NCBI RefSeq assembly: GCF_007970185.1
Contig: NZ_CP042431.1
Span: 248,001 to 312,000, forward strand
Source of the DNA: Pseudobacter ginsenosidimutans
GTDB taxonomy: Bacteria > Bacteroidota > Bacteroidia > Chitinophagales > Chitinophagaceae
Length of the DNA stretch: 64,000 bases
Reading direction: 5' to 3'
This document shows positions 28,301-37,388 of the stretch, one piece after another. Under the pieces are notes generated by a model. That model did not search any database, was not told where the DNA came from, and saw only the letters and a list, made by a program, of their open reading frames with translations. Every line of letters begins with the position of its first letter. The first letter of the stretch is position 1. The position numbers were made by a program, and so were the translations under genes.

Positions 28301-30742
28301 GATCGCCTGGTTAAGCGGATAGTACCAGTAACCATCTCCACCAATTCCGAAGAACTGTGATTGAGTAAAGATATCTGTGCTGGTGATCTTGCTCACCGGT
28401 CTGCCGGTTTCGTCAAACACAGTGGTGTAAAAGGTTGCCTGCAATACGCCGGCATTCAGGAACATGTCGGGAACGGAATAGGACACGGATGCTTTGCCAT
28501 CGCCATCGGTACTACCTTCCTTCACATCCTTATCCATGGACACACCGATATTCTGGATACCGAAATCATAGTTCCTGTATTTCTTCGGACTGAAATATTT
28601 CGATCTAACCTGTATTTCTGCTTCATACTTCCTGTTGGCTGCAGGAGGTCCGAAGAAATTCTGGGCATTGATGGCCAGGTTGGTGGTCTGACCAGGCGCC
28701 AGCGGTGATTTATCCAGTGTGGCATTCACCTTGATCCTGTCCGGAACAAACTCTTCGATATTGAAAGCCTTGCTGCCGAGCAGTACATCATTGCTGGTGT
28801 ATACCTCCAGTACATAGTTACCTGTAATGGCGGAAACTGGCATTTCGATATCACCTTCCAGCGATCCCTGGTTGTTGAGGGATTTGCGGAAGCTCTTCAT
28901 CTCTTTACCATTCGGCATGAGGAATTTCAGCTTCACCGGAAGTTCGCCCGGAGATTTCCATTGACGATCGCGGATGATCACGGAGAAATTCACTTTCTCA
29001 CCCGGACGGTAGATATCGCGCTCGGGATAGATGAAAGCATCCAGTCCGGTGCTGTTGGTGCGTTTGCCACCCACTTCGAAGCGGGATGTATTTACTGCTG
29101 TTGTATTGAAAGGAAGGAAGTTGAAATCTTCTGCTGTTTTCGCAACGATCATTGCGGGTCTGAAACCGGCAAACTCTTTCCTGCTCAATGCAATCTCGGC
29201 AACACCTTCCGCATTGGTAGCAGCAGTACCGAGCACCTGGTTATTGTTTCCGTAAGCCACTACGTTCACGCCATTCACGGCCTGTGCGGTTTGAATGGAA
29301 TTGGCGAACACGATGATCTTGCCATTACCTTCTTTCGCAATCAGACCGAGATCCGATTTCGAGATCAGCCTGCTATCGCTCACCCAGTAATCAGTACCGG
29401 AGCGGATCATGATATGGTAGATGCCTTTGAATTCCGGCAGCCTGTCTTCGATATTGAAATTGAAAAGACGGCTATTGCCGTATTTCGGGAGTGATCTTGT
29501 TTCGATCTCCTTTTCATAGATGATATCACCCATGGTGAGATTATTGGAATAATCTGCATAGTAATAATCATCCTCTTCACTGTAACCACCGCGGTTCTGC
29601 GGATAGTATCCATAGCGTTGTGCAATCAGGATATTGCTCTCATAAATTTTGGAGATGGTCACTTTTACTTTCTGCACGTTGGTGATGCGTACTTCGATAT
29701 TCTGATTGCCTTTGGACGAAAGGTACATGCCTTTCTTATTGGTGAAGCTCACGCCGGGCTCCAACTCACCGAAAGCCACATTGCCATCGAATTGCTCGCG
29801 GAGTGTACCGCCGATGCGGCCTTTCATGCCTTTGAGCAAAGTGATGGTGTAAGATTTATCGGCATTGAACTCATCGCTGCTAATGGAGAAGCCGTCATCG
29901 GTTTGCGCTACCGTGAATTTCACGGCTGGATTGAACTTGATGGAAGCAGCGAGGTTCGCCATCTGGATCTGTTGGCTGGTGCGCACATACACGATACCAC
30001 CTGAGCCATCATGTTCGGCTGAAACATCGTTCACTGTTAAGTTATAGGGAGATGGAACGAAGATATTGTTCTCGATCACGGCAGCCGTTCCGTTGGAACC
30101 ACCTTCGGGTACCAGTCCTTTATCGAGCGCCAGTTTTATTTCCAGGTCCTTGTCTTCCATTTTCAGGTTCTGCAGTTTCAGGCTGATGCGACTGTCGTTG
30201 CTGAGCGTGATCACGGAATAGTTCACCGGGTTTCCACCCAGTGTGAGTTTCAGTTTATCCTTTATGGTGTTGGGATTCACCAGGTAATTGAAATAGAGAT
30301 CCACCTGCGGGGTTACGGAAGTATTGCCATCCACTACCCAGGTAACATTGGAATTGTCCAGTTTGAGTGATGGCGTGGAGAACTTCACATCGGCCTTACC
30401 TATGCGTCCGAGTTTAGAATATTGCAGGAGATCATTTTGCAGGGATGCGGTAAAACTGGTAGCCGGCGGTAATGGTTGCGCAGGAGAGAACACCAGTTGG
30501 TCCGGTCCTTCCCAGCGGAAGCGGCCTTGAATTTTGGGAGAGAAGGAAACGTATTCTGTGGAATCCCAGCGGTTGAGCAGGGAATCGGGAACCAGGGATT
30601 TGTCGAAACGGAATACAAGGTTGCCGAGGGGCGTCACTTCATCTTTTGCATTGGTATAATCAAGATTCACGACGCTTCTGTTACAGGCAGCCAGCAAGGT
30701 TACCAGCAGCAGGGTTGTAACTACTGACAAGAGGTTACGCAT
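25346..30742 (-). CDS. Alpha-2-macroglobulin family lipoprotein
   Basis: The 1798-residue protein has a lipobox LLAAC (Cys20) and should be anchored in an envelope membrane. The family traps proteases that attack the cell. N-terminal MG domains include the TSTGLDAFIYPERDIYRPGEKVNFS region of the MG2 domain. The thioester is Cys1339-Thr-Glu-Gln1342 in YPYGCTEQ, so the covalent-trap form is intact. Alpha-helical thioester-domain repeats follow, then C-terminal beta domains. It diverges from pbpC across 235 bp, the classic partnership of colonisation-type A2M with penicillin-binding protein 1C. Confidence 0.93.
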   Translation of the reverse strand: MRNLLSVVTTLLLVTLLAACNRSVVNLDYTNAKDEVTPLGNLVFRFDKSLVPDSLLNRWDSTEYVSFSPKIQGRFRWEGPDQLVFSPAQPLPPATSFTASLQNDLLQYSKLGRIGKADVKFSTPSLKLDNSNVTWVVDGNTSVTPQVDLYFNYLVNPNTIKDKLKLTLGGNPVNYSVITLSNDSRISLKLQNLKMEDKDLEIKLALDKGLVPEGGSNGTAAVIENNIFVPSPYNLTVNDVSAEHDGSGGIVYVRTSQQIQMANLAASIKFNPAVKFTVAQTDDGFSISSDEFNADKSYTITLLKGMKGRIGGTLREQFDGNVAFGELEPGVSFTNKKGMYLSSKGNQNIEVRITNVQKVKVTISKIYESNILIAQRYGYYPQNRGGYSEEDDYYYADYSNNLTMGDIIYEKEIETRSLPKYGNSRLFNFNIEDRLPEFKGIYHIMIRSGTDYWVSDSRLISKSDLGLIAKEGNGKIIVFANSIQTAQAVNGVNVVAYGNNNQVLGTAATNAEGVAEIALSRKEFAGFRPAMIVAKTAEDFNFLPFNTTAVNTSRFEVGGKRTNSTGLDAFIYPERDIYRPGEKVNFSVIIRDRQWKSPGELPVKLKFLMPNGKEMKSFRKSLNNQGSLEGDIEMPVSAITGNYVLEVYTSNDVLLGSKAFNIEEFVPDRIKVNATLDKSPLAPGQTTNLAINAQNFFGPPAANRKYEAEIQVRSKYFSPKKYRNYDFGIQNIGVSMDKDVKEGSTDGDGKASVSYSVPDMFLNAGVLQATFYTTVFDETGRPVSKITSTDIFTQSQFFGIGGDGYWYYPLNQAIRFPLIALDKNENVLSGAKAQVKVIKKEYRTVLTKDGDYFRYTSQRDDKIVADQQISVTGDQASYNYTPRSPGNYELRISIPGASAYVSKDFYSYGFWGGDNTSFEVDTEGNIDIAVDKTSYQTGESAKVLFKTPFSGRMLVTMETDHVISHQYVNVENRTASVDLKITAEHLPNVYVTATLIKPHEISDMPLTVAHGFQSLRVEEASRKIPVKIEAPQAVRSRTHQVIKVKAAPGSMVTLAAVDNGVLQVSDFKTPDPYGHFYANRALEVNAYDLYPLLFPELRSRLSSTGGDGEMDMNKRTNPMPAKRVKIVSYWSGIKQADGSGEASFEFDLPQFSGEVRLMAVAYKNESFGSGESNMKVADPIVLSTALPRFLTPKDTVTVPVVITNTTAKATTASATLSVSGPLQVVGDKSQSVSLAANSENRAVFQVVAAPSVNVGKVRVDVQGLGEKFSDETEISVRPASPLQVQTGSGSILNSNVQRLNIPLNDFMPGSTDYSLVINRSPALDLGKQFRYLVQYPYGCTEQTVSAAFPQLYYSDLAEQMQMKSSVAKSNANYNVLEAIRKIKLRQLYSGAITLWDGEGTENWWTSVYAAHFLVEAQKAGFDVNKNVLSGVLGYVNNKLKNRETIEYYYNQSQKKKIAPKEVAYSLYVLALAGKPNVPVMNYYKSNPQLLSLDSKYLLSVAYAIAGDKAKFKEFLPGSFSGEVSVAQTGGSFYSDIRDEAIALSALIDADPGNAQVGVMAGHVANLMKARSWYSTQECAFSFIALGKMAKAANKSTAVAEVKVNGKVVGKTNENGAIRLSAAQLGGTNVEIVTKGEGRLYYFWQSEGISVSGTYKEEDNFIRVRRSFYDRYGRAVSGNTFKQNDLVVVKITLEKVYSGSIENIAVSDLIPAGFEIENPRTKEIPGMDWIKDASTPTALDVRDDRINLFVDLYSQRQTYYYAVRAVSPGVFHMGPVSADAMYNGEFHSYHGAGTIRVTQ

Positions 30743-30761
30743 ATAGGTAAGAATTAAGGGC

Positions 30762-30769
30762 CAAAAATA
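30762..30769 (-). promoter_or_regulatory. Possible -7 box of the alpha-2-macroglobulin gene
   Basis: On the minus strand it reads TATTTTTG, fitting TAnnTTTG, 20 bases before the ATG. A TTTT sits 19 bp further upstream in place of TTTG. Confidence 0.4.
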
Positions 30770-30977
30770 TGTTTTTGTTGATGGTTAAAAGTAATGGGAA
30801 AGCGAATGTGAATAACTAAGGAGGAAGGCTGGTGTGGCCCATAAAAAGAATTGTGATGTTAAGTTACATAACGGCTATAGGCAGGTGCAAATTTGCGGAG
30901 ATAAGTATTTGTTAATTCATGAAAAGAAACCAGCGAAACAATGATAACTTGCATCTGTATCACAACGCCCCTTTTTA

Positions 30978-33302
30978 ATGAAACAAAAGTTGAGCAACCG
31001 GCTGGTAAAATGGTCTAAAAGGCTTGTCCTGACTGGCATTGCCGTGTTCCTGCTATTCCTCCTGCTCAACTGGATCTTCCCAGTTCCCGACAATGTGGAT
31101 TACTCCACCATCATCACTGATAATAAAGGAGAAGTGATACATGCTTACCTCACAAAAGACCAGCAATGGAGAATGAAAACAGAGCTGGATGAGATCTCCC
31201 CGCTGTTGCGGAAAACCATTGTTGAAAAAGAGGATAAGTATTTCTATTACCATCCAGGCGTGAACGGAGCTGCCATCCTGCGCGCCATGGCAAAGAATGT
31301 TTTCCGGCTGAAACGCACGTCCGGCGCGTCTACCATCACCATGCAGGTGGCAAGGGCGCTGGAACCGAAACGCAGGACCTACTTCAATAAATTCATCGAA
31401 ATGTTCCGTGCTTTCCAGCTGGAATGGAAATACAGTAAGGACGAAATACTGCAGCTCTACCTGAATCTGGTACCCTACGGCGGCAATTTGCAGGGCGTAA
31501 AATCCGCTTCCACACTGTATTTCAAAAAGAACCCCGATCATTTGTCGCTGGCGGAGATCACTGCTTTAAGTATCATTCCCAATCGTCCTTCCTCCCTGGT
31601 TATGGGGAGGAACAATGATAAGATCGTGGAAGAGAGGAATCGCTGGTTGCGGAAATTTGCGGCCGATAATGTGTTCACGGAGAAAGAGATCCGGGATGCA
31701 CTGGAAGAGCCGCTCACCGCCACCCGTGGCGAAGCGCCCAAACTGGCGCCCCATCTGGCTTACCAGCTTCAGAAAAGCGGCCATGATATCATTGAGACCA
31801 ATATCGAGCTCAATACCCAGATGAAGATCGAGAAGATCGTGGAGGACTACAGCCGCTCCCTAACACTCAAGAATATCCGAAATGCAGCAGTGGTGATCAT
31901 TGACAATCACACGCATAACGTGATCACTTATGTGGGTAGTGCCAATTTTTACGATACCACCGATGGCGGCCAGGTGAATGGCGCACGCGCTATCCGACAG
32001 CCAGGCAGCACCCTGAAACCATTATTGTATGGGATGTGTATCGATGAAGGACTGCTCACGCCCAAGGCCGTGATCACAGACGTGGCCGTGAATTACGGAG
32101 GGTATGCACCAGAGAACTACGATAAACAGTTCAACGGTTTTGTAACGATGGAATACGCGCTGGAGCATTCGCTGAATATCCCGGCAGTAAAAGGACTGGA
32201 ATGGCTGGGTAAAGATAAATTCATTCAAACCCTTGCGGGCTGCGATTTCCAGCAGATCCGTAAAGACCAGAAGAAACTGGGTTTGTCGCTGATCCTCGGC
32301 GGTTGCGGCTCTAACCTGGAAGAGCTTACCGGGCTGTACACCATCTTTGCGAACAACGGAAAATACATTCGTCCCAATTATACCAAACGCGATAGCACAC
32401 AGGCTGCTTTTACCAGGAACGTGCTTTCCCCTGCTTCTACCTTCATGATCAATGAAACGCTGAGCAAAGTGAATCGTCCCGACTTCCCCCTCAACTGGCA
32501 AAGCACTGAACGAATGCCGAAGATCGCCTGGAAAACCGGCACCAGCTATGGCAGACGCGATGCCTGGAGTATTGGATATAATAAGAACTATACAGTAGGT
32601 GTTTGGGTAGGCAATTTCTCCGCCCTCGGTATTCCTGAGCTCAGCGGCGCCAATGTTGCAACACCACTACTCTTCCGAATCTTCAATACCATCGATTATG
32701 ACAGCGACCAGGAATGGTTCAAACAACCGGATGATTGCGATATCCGGATGGTTTGTTCCGAAACCGGTTTGCCTCCCGCCGATCATTGCAGCAGTACCGT
32801 TACCGATTATTTCATTCCGCTGATCTCCGGAACGCAATCATGCAACAACCAGGAAGAGTTAGCCATATCACCTGATGAAAAAATTTCTTATTGCAAAACC
32901 TGTCAGCCGCAAGCCGGATACAAAAAGAAATGGTATAAAATAGTGAGTGCGGAGATGCAGCATTATTTTGAAGAGCATCATATAAGGTACGCTCAGATCC
33001 CGCCACATAATCCGAATTGCGAGAGATTGTTTGCCGGCGGAGCGCCTGTGATCACTTTCCCGAAGAACGGCGCGGAATATCTCATCAGTAAAAAACATCC
33101 CGAGCCATTGCAGCTCACCTGCAATGTGGGCAATGATGTAGGTAAAGTGTTCTGGTATATCAATGACCAGTTCTATAAATCAACAGATGCCAAAAGCAAA
33201 CAATTCTTTGTTCCTGATGAAGGGCCGGTGAAGATATCGTGTACCGATGATAAAGGCAGGAACCGGAATATCTGGATCAGGGTGAAGTATGTGAATTTGT
33301 GA
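30978..33302 (+). CDS. pbpC: Penicillin-binding protein 1C
   Basis: This bifunctional class A PBP polymerises and cross-links peptidoglycan. A single N-terminal membrane anchor lies at about residues 18-38. The glycosyltransferase domain has VEKEDKYFYYHPGVN with the catalytic Glu, then GASTITMQVAR. The transpeptidase domain has the active-site serine in PGSTLKP, SxN in EHSLNIP and KTGTSYGRRDAWSIG. The C-terminal 170 residues are the Cys-containing BiPBP_C domain. The length of 774 is usual for PBP1C. It diverges from the alpha-2-macroglobulin gene; the pair is thought to repair the wall after a protease breach. Confidence 0.94.
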   Translation: MKQKLSNRLVKWSKRLVLTGIAVFLLFLLLNWIFPVPDNVDYSTIITDNKGEVIHAYLTKDQQWRMKTELDEISPLLRKTIVEKEDKYFYYHPGVNGAAILRAMAKNVFRLKRTSGASTITMQVARALEPKRRTYFNKFIEMFRAFQLEWKYSKDEILQLYLNLVPYGGNLQGVKSASTLYFKKNPDHLSLAEITALSIIPNRPSSLVMGRNNDKIVEERNRWLRKFAADNVFTEKEIRDALEEPLTATRGEAPKLAPHLAYQLQKSGHDIIETNIELNTQMKIEKIVEDYSRSLTLKNIRNAAVVIIDNHTHNVITYVGSANFYDTTDGGQVNGARAIRQPGSTLKPLLYGMCIDEGLLTPKAVITDVAVNYGGYAPENYDKQFNGFVTMEYALEHSLNIPAVKGLEWLGKDKFIQTLAGCDFQQIRKDQKKLGLSLILGGCGSNLEELTGLYTIFANNGKYIRPNYTKRDSTQAAFTRNVLSPASTFMINETLSKVNRPDFPLNWQSTERMPKIAWKTGTSYGRRDAWSIGYNKNYTVGVWVGNFSALGIPELSGANVATPLLFRIFNTIDYDSDQEWFKQPDDCDIRMVCSETGLPPADHCSSTVTDYFIPLISGTQSCNNQEELAISPDEKISYCKTCQPQAGYKKKWYKIVSAEMQHYFEEHHIRYAQIPPHNPNCERLFAGGAPVITFPKNGAEYLISKKHPEPLQLTCNVGNDVGKVFWYINDQFYKSTDAKSKQFFVPDEGPVKISCTDDKGRNRNIWIRVKYVNL

Positions 33303-33395
33303 GGGGGCCGAAAACTATGAAATCTGAAAGTCAAACTTTCAAATTTCACATTTTTGCAATTAATCGAATCATGAACCCAAACAATTAAACCTTTC

Positions 33396-33650
33396 ATGAA
33401 AATCCGCAAGTATGTCTACCTGGTAATGGGAATACTACTGGTCCTGGTGAACCTCATGATCACAATACCTCGGGTCAGCGAAATCAAAAGCCAGCTCACT
33501 GACCCGGCCCGAGGTATCGGTTACCTGATTGGCACTCACTTTCTTTTGATCATTGGCGTTTTCCTTTTGTATGGCGCTTACAGAGTACAAAAGAAAATCA
33601 AACGCAAAGAACAGCAATCTCTTGAAAATGCTTTCCTCGCAGAGGATTGA
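33396..33650 (+). CDS. Small membrane protein of unknown function
   Basis: This 84-residue protein has two hydrophobic helices (about residues 6-26 and 43-61) and a strongly basic tail after the second (KKIKRKEQQ), which should be cytoplasmic. No family was recognised. It lies 93 bp after pbpC on the same strand and is followed by a strong bidirectional terminator, so it may end the pbpC transcript. Confidence 0.6.
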   Translation: MKIRKYVYLVMGILLVLVNLMITIPRVSEIKSQLTDPARGIGYLIGTHFLLIIGVFLLYGAYRVQKKIKRKEQQSLENAFLAED

Positions 33651-33662
33651 TAATAGCCTTTA

Positions 33663-33703
33663 AAATAAATCACCCACCTGCAAAGCGGATGGGTGATTTA
33701 TTT
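33663..33703. terminator. Bidirectional Rho-independent terminator
   Basis: A perfect 14-bp stem, AAATAAATCACCCA (33663-33676) with TGGGTGATTTATTT (33690-33703), encloses a 13-base loop. It lies between two converging genes and is A/T-rich on both sides, so it can serve both. Confidence 0.9.
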
Positions 33704-33719
33704 CGATATCAAAAATTCA

Positions 33720-34442
33720 TTACTCCAGTTTCGTTACGCCACCGCCTCCGGTGATCTTGCTATCAACAGTTGCATTTCCCTTATACCTCACATCACCACT
33801 GCCCGTTACTCTAACGGTAAGCTTCACACTGGCAAACACACTTACATCGCCACTACCAGTGATCTTCACTTCGGTTTCTTCGCTCATCAGGTCCAGTGCG
33901 CGCACATTGCCGCTGCCACTGATCTTTGTCTCAAATTTTTTGGTGGCGCCTTTCAGATCGGTATTGCCGCTACCGCTGATCTCGGATTCCACTTCGGGTG
34001 CATCCACTTCCAGGTTGATATCGGCGCTGCCGCTAACACTCAGGTCCAGCTTATCATTGGAAATGATCTTATTCTGTCCGATGATATTACCAGATCCGGA
34101 AGAATGGATCTTATTGAAAGTAGGATTGGTCACAAATACTTTCACGTTTTTGGTGGGGCGAAGACTGAATCCATCTTTTGTACGGATGCGCAATACGCCA
34201 TCATTGATATAGGTCTCGATATATTCGAGGAGATTATCCTCCGCTTCGATCTTTACTTCCTGCGGGCCGGAAGACACATAAATATCAAAAGATCCGCTGG
34301 TGCTTACGCCACTAAACTGGGTGACAGAGCGGCTTTCTGTGCGGACTTCGCCCTTCCCGCGCACTTTCTTTCCTCCCACAAAAGAGCAGGAGCTGCTGAC
34401 AATAAGAGCGATCGGCAATAATAATACAAGTAGATTCTTCAT
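33720..34442 (-). CDS. GIN-domain (DUF2807) lipoprotein
   Basis: The 240-residue protein has a signal peptide with lipobox SSSC (Cys19). The rest is a right-handed beta-helix made of short repeats containing GSG or SGS turns (HSSGSGNI, SVSGSADI, EISGSGNT, KISGSGNV, KITGSGDV, RVTGSGDV). This is the putative auto-transporter adhesin head GIN domain, which is very common in Bacteroidota. No enzyme motif is visible. It is likely attached to an envelope membrane; the role is unknown. It ends at the shared bidirectional terminator. Confidence 0.88.
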   Translation of the reverse strand: MKNLLVLLLPIALIVSSSCSFVGGKKVRGKGEVRTESRSVTQFSGVSTSGSFDIYVSSGPQEVKIEAEDNLLEYIETYINDGVLRIRTKDGFSLRPTKNVKVFVTNPTFNKIHSSGSGNIIGQNKIISNDKLDLSVSGSADINLEVDAPEVESEISGSGNTDLKGATKKFETKISGSGNVRALDLMSEETEVKITGSGDVSVFASVKLTVRVTGSGDVRYKGNATVDSKITGGGGVTKLE

Positions 34443-34531
34443 GTTCAGTTTGGTTTTAGCCTTTCAAAGTTGGTGAATAATTACCGGCATTCCAACCCAT
34501 TTGACGCAAGCTTCCCGAAAAAGTTACAGCG

Positions 34532-34562
34532 TTTGAAAGCTCCTGCTGTTTTCTTACCTTCG
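34532..34562 (+). promoter_or_regulatory. guaA promoter
   Basis: TTTG (34532-34535) and TACCTTCG (34555-34562) are 19 bp apart; one -7 base deviates from consensus. The box ends 7 bases before the guaA ATG, so the leader would be extremely short. Confidence 0.55.
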
Positions 34563-34569
34563 CAGCACC

Positions 34570-36105
34570 ATGACGGAAAAGATACTCATTTTAGACTTCG
34601 GAAGCCAATACACTCAGTTGATAGCCAGGGCCGTACGTGAGGCCAATGTTTATTGCGAAATTGTTCCTTTTCACAGTAAGATCCAGTTTGACCCTTCATT
34701 AAAAGGTATCATCCTCTCCGGATCCCCCTTTTCTGTGAACGATCCCAATGCACCGGATGTAGACATCCAGGGCTTCAACGAAAAAGTACCCGTTCTGGGA
34801 GTATGTTATGGTGCACAGCTCACCGCCAAAAAATTCGGCGGCCGCGTTGCAAAAAGTGATAAACGCGAATACGGCCGTGCACTTTTCCACAAAAAAAATG
34901 CAGACGACGTTATCCTGAAAGATATCATGGATGCTTCCCAGGTTTGGATGAGCCATAGCGACTCCGTTCTGGAACTGCCCGAAGGATTCTCTGTTCTCGG
35001 CACTACGGAAGACATTCCCTATGCAGCCTTCAAGAAAGATGGCAGCGGCAATCCGCTCTACTGCGTACAGTTCCACCCCGAAGTGTACCACAGCATCGAA
35101 GGCAAAAAACTCCTTAAGAATTTCCTCGTGAATATCTGCGGATGCCACCAGGACTGGACCCCTGCGCATTTCGTAACAGATACCATCAATAATCTCAAAG
35201 CACAGATCGGTGATCGTAAAGTGATCATGGCCCTCAGTGGGGGTGTTGACTCCACTGTTGCCGCAACGCTGATCCACCGTGCCATCGGCGACAGGCTCTT
35301 CGGCATCTTCGTTGATAATGGCGTGCTGCGCAAAAATGAATTCCAACAGGTACTCGATATCTATAAAAAGATCGGTCTGAATGTAAAAGGTGTAGACGCC
35401 AAAGAACTTTTCTATGGCCAGCTCGCCGGCAAAACAGATCCTGAAGCAAAACGCAAAACCATCGGAAAACTCTTCATCGATGTTTTCCAGGATGAAGCAA
35501 AGAAGATCGAAGGCGTGGAACTGCTCGGACAGGGCACCATCTATCCCGATGTGATCGAAAGCGTATCTGTTCACGGACCTTCCGTTACCATCAAGAGCCA
35601 CCACAATGTGGGCGGCCTTCCGGACATCATGCACCTGGAGCTGGTAGAACCACTCCGCTTTCTTTTCAAAGATGAGGTAAGACGTGTGGGTAAAGAACTG
35701 GGCATCCCCGCCGATCTGCTCAACCGTCACCCCTTCCCCGGACCAGGCCTGGCTATCAGGATCCTGGGTGAGATCACTCCCGAAAAGGTACAATTATTGC
35801 AGGATGCTGATTACCGTTATGTACAGGGATTGAAAGATCATAACCTGTACGATCAGGTATGGCAGGCAGGAGCCATTCTCCTCCCCGTGAAAAGTGTAGG
35901 TGTGATGGGAGATGAAAGAACCTATGAATTCACTGTTGCACTCCGCGCAGTGACCTCCGTAGATGGTATGACAGCTGACTGGGCTCATCTTCCCTACGAT
36001 TTCATGGCATTTATTTCTAATGATATCATCAACAATGTGAGAGGCATCAATCGCGTTGTATATGATATCAGCAGCAAGCCGCCTGCAACCATCGAATGGG
36101 AATAA
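34570..36105 (+). CDS. guaA: GMP synthase (glutamine-hydrolysing)
   Basis: GuaA converts XMP to GMP using ATP and glutamine in the cytoplasm. The N-terminal glutaminase has its nucleophile Cys in [12 protein letters not shown] (near residue 79) and the His-Pro-Glu in QFHPEVYHS. The ATP pyrophosphatase domain has the PP-loop [14 protein letters not shown] (near 220). The dimerisation domain ends with [12 protein letters not shown] and the C-terminal PATIEWE. The length of 511 residues is normal. A gene for a periplasmic-binding-like protein follows 53 bp later. Confidence 0.97.
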   Translation: MTEKILILDFGSQYTQLIARAVREANVYCEIVPFHSKIQFDPSLKGIILSGSPFSVNDPNAPDVDIQGFNEKVPVLGVCYGAQLTAKKFGGRVAKSDKREYGRALFHKKNADDVILKDIMDASQVWMSHSDSVLELPEGFSVLGTTEDIPYAAFKKDGSGNPLYCVQFHPEVYHSIEGKKLLKNFLVNICGCHQDWTPAHFVTDTINNLKAQIGDRKVIMALSGGVDSTVAATLIHRAIGDRLFGIFVDNGVLRKNEFQQVLDIYKKIGLNVKGVDAKELFYGQLAGKTDPEAKRKTIGKLFIDVFQDEAKKIEGVELLGQGTIYPDVIESVSVHGPSVTIKSHHNVGGLPDIMHLELVEPLRFLFKDEVRRVGKELGIPADLLNRHPFPGPGLAIRILGEITPEKVQLLQDADYRYVQGLKDHNLYDQVWQAGAILLPVKSVGVMGDERTYEFTVALRAVTSVDGMTADWAHLPYDFMAFISNDIINNVRGINRVVYDISSKPPATIEWE

Positions 36106-36158
36106 CCCATCTATGGTAACAGGAGCCCTGGAATCCTGGAAATACAAACCGATCGCAG

Positions 36159-37379
36159 ATGAAAAGAACAGGCATCATTGCATTACTCACCGTATGTGCA
36201 TTATTGCAGGCTATTGTGTCATTGGCCCAGGTGGATACTGTATTCAACCCCGAGCCAATACAGGACACAGTGATCAAAGAAAAAGAACGGAAACGTATCG
36301 CTTTCTTTACACCACTCTATCTCGATTCCGCATTCGATGCCACCGGCAATTACCGTTACGCAAAGACCTTCCCGAAATTCATCAATTCCGGTCTTGAATT
36401 CTGGGAAGGCGCACAACTGGCCATCGACTCCCTCCGCAAAGAAGGTGTTAAAATAGAAGTGATGGTGTACGACACCCGCAGCAGCTCCAAAAAATTCAAC
36501 GATGTGCTCGCCAGCGATGAAGTGCGCGATGCCGACCTCCTGATCGGTCATGTGAATGTGAATGAAGCAGCTCAACTGGCCAATCTCGCAGGACAGCTCA
36601 ATGTGCCCTTCATCAATGCCAACCTGCCCAATGAAGCAGGCGTGAGTAACAATCCAAATTATGTGATGCTGAATTCCACTCTCTTCACCCATTGCACCGG
36701 CATTTACAAATTCCTCCAGCGCAATTACTCAGTTTCCAATATTATCGTTTTCCGGAAAAAAGGCGCCACGGAAGACAGATTGAAATCCTACTTCGAAGAA
36801 ATAGAAAAATCGACCGCCGCCATCCCCCTCAAACTCAAATACGTTACGCTCGCAGATAATTATACAGTAGCCAACCTGCAGCAATATCTGGACAGCAACA
36901 AAACCAATGTAGTGCTGGCAGGGAGCCTGGATGCAGCTTTCGGCCTCACACTGGCGCAACAGCTCGCCGGGCTCAGCAACAGCTATACCACCACGCTCAT
37001 CGGTATGCCCACCTGGGATGTGCTGGATTTTGAAAAGACCATCTACAAAGGCATCGAGATCATTTACAGCACACCTTTCTATCTCAACCCCGCTGATAAA
37101 CTGGTGAACGCAACCACAGAACATTTCAAATCTGGTTTCTATTCACGCCCTTCGGATATGCTTTTCCGTGGGTTCGAAACATTATATCATTTCACACACC
37201 TGCTGCTTACGCACGGTACCAACCTCGGATCCAGCCTCGGCGATAAGAGCTACAAGCTCTTCACAGACTTCGACATTCAACCGGTGCTGGACAAATCCAC
37301 CATGACCCTCGACTATTTTGAGAACAAAAAACTTTACTTCGTTAAGAAGGTAGACGGCGTAGTGAAAGCGGTGTACTAA
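36159..37379 (+). CDS. Exported type 1 periplasmic-binding-fold protein
   Basis: This 406-residue protein has a signal peptide (MKRTGIIALLTVCALL...SLAQ). The mature part reads as a type 1 periplasmic binding fold like ABC amino-acid receptors (FTPLYLDSAF, FINSGLEFWEGAQLAID, LLIGHVNVNEAAQLANLA, VPFINANLPNE). No transporter permease or ATPase lies nearby. In Bacteroidota such orphan proteins are often annotated as amino-acid ABC substrate-binding proteins or linked to LysM-peptidoglycan proteins. Ligand unknown. It follows guaA and precedes the DNA-repair cluster by only 9 bp, so it may be cotranscribed with either. Confidence 0.75.
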   Translation: MKRTGIIALLTVCALLQAIVSLAQVDTVFNPEPIQDTVIKEKERKRIAFFTPLYLDSAFDATGNYRYAKTFPKFINSGLEFWEGAQLAIDSLRKEGVKIEVMVYDTRSSSKKFNDVLASDEVRDADLLIGHVNVNEAAQLANLAGQLNVPFINANLPNEAGVSNNPNYVMLNSTLFTHCTGIYKFLQRNYSVSNIIVFRKKGATEDRLKSYFEEIEKSTAAIPLKLKYVTLADNYTVANLQQYLDSNKTNVVLAGSLDAAFGLTLAQQLAGLSNSYTTTLIGMPTWDVLDFEKTIYKGIEIIYSTPFYLNPADKLVNATTEHFKSGFYSRPSDMLFRGFETLYHFTHLLLTHGTNLGSSLGDKSYKLFTDFDIQPVLDKSTMTLDYFENKKLYFVKKVDGVVKAVY

Positions 37380-37388
37380 ACACCCGGA

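Noticed and set aside
34699-35793. A 364-codon minus-strand frame antisense to guaA
   Set aside because: It is a shadow of guaA with His/Phe-rich nonsense composition.
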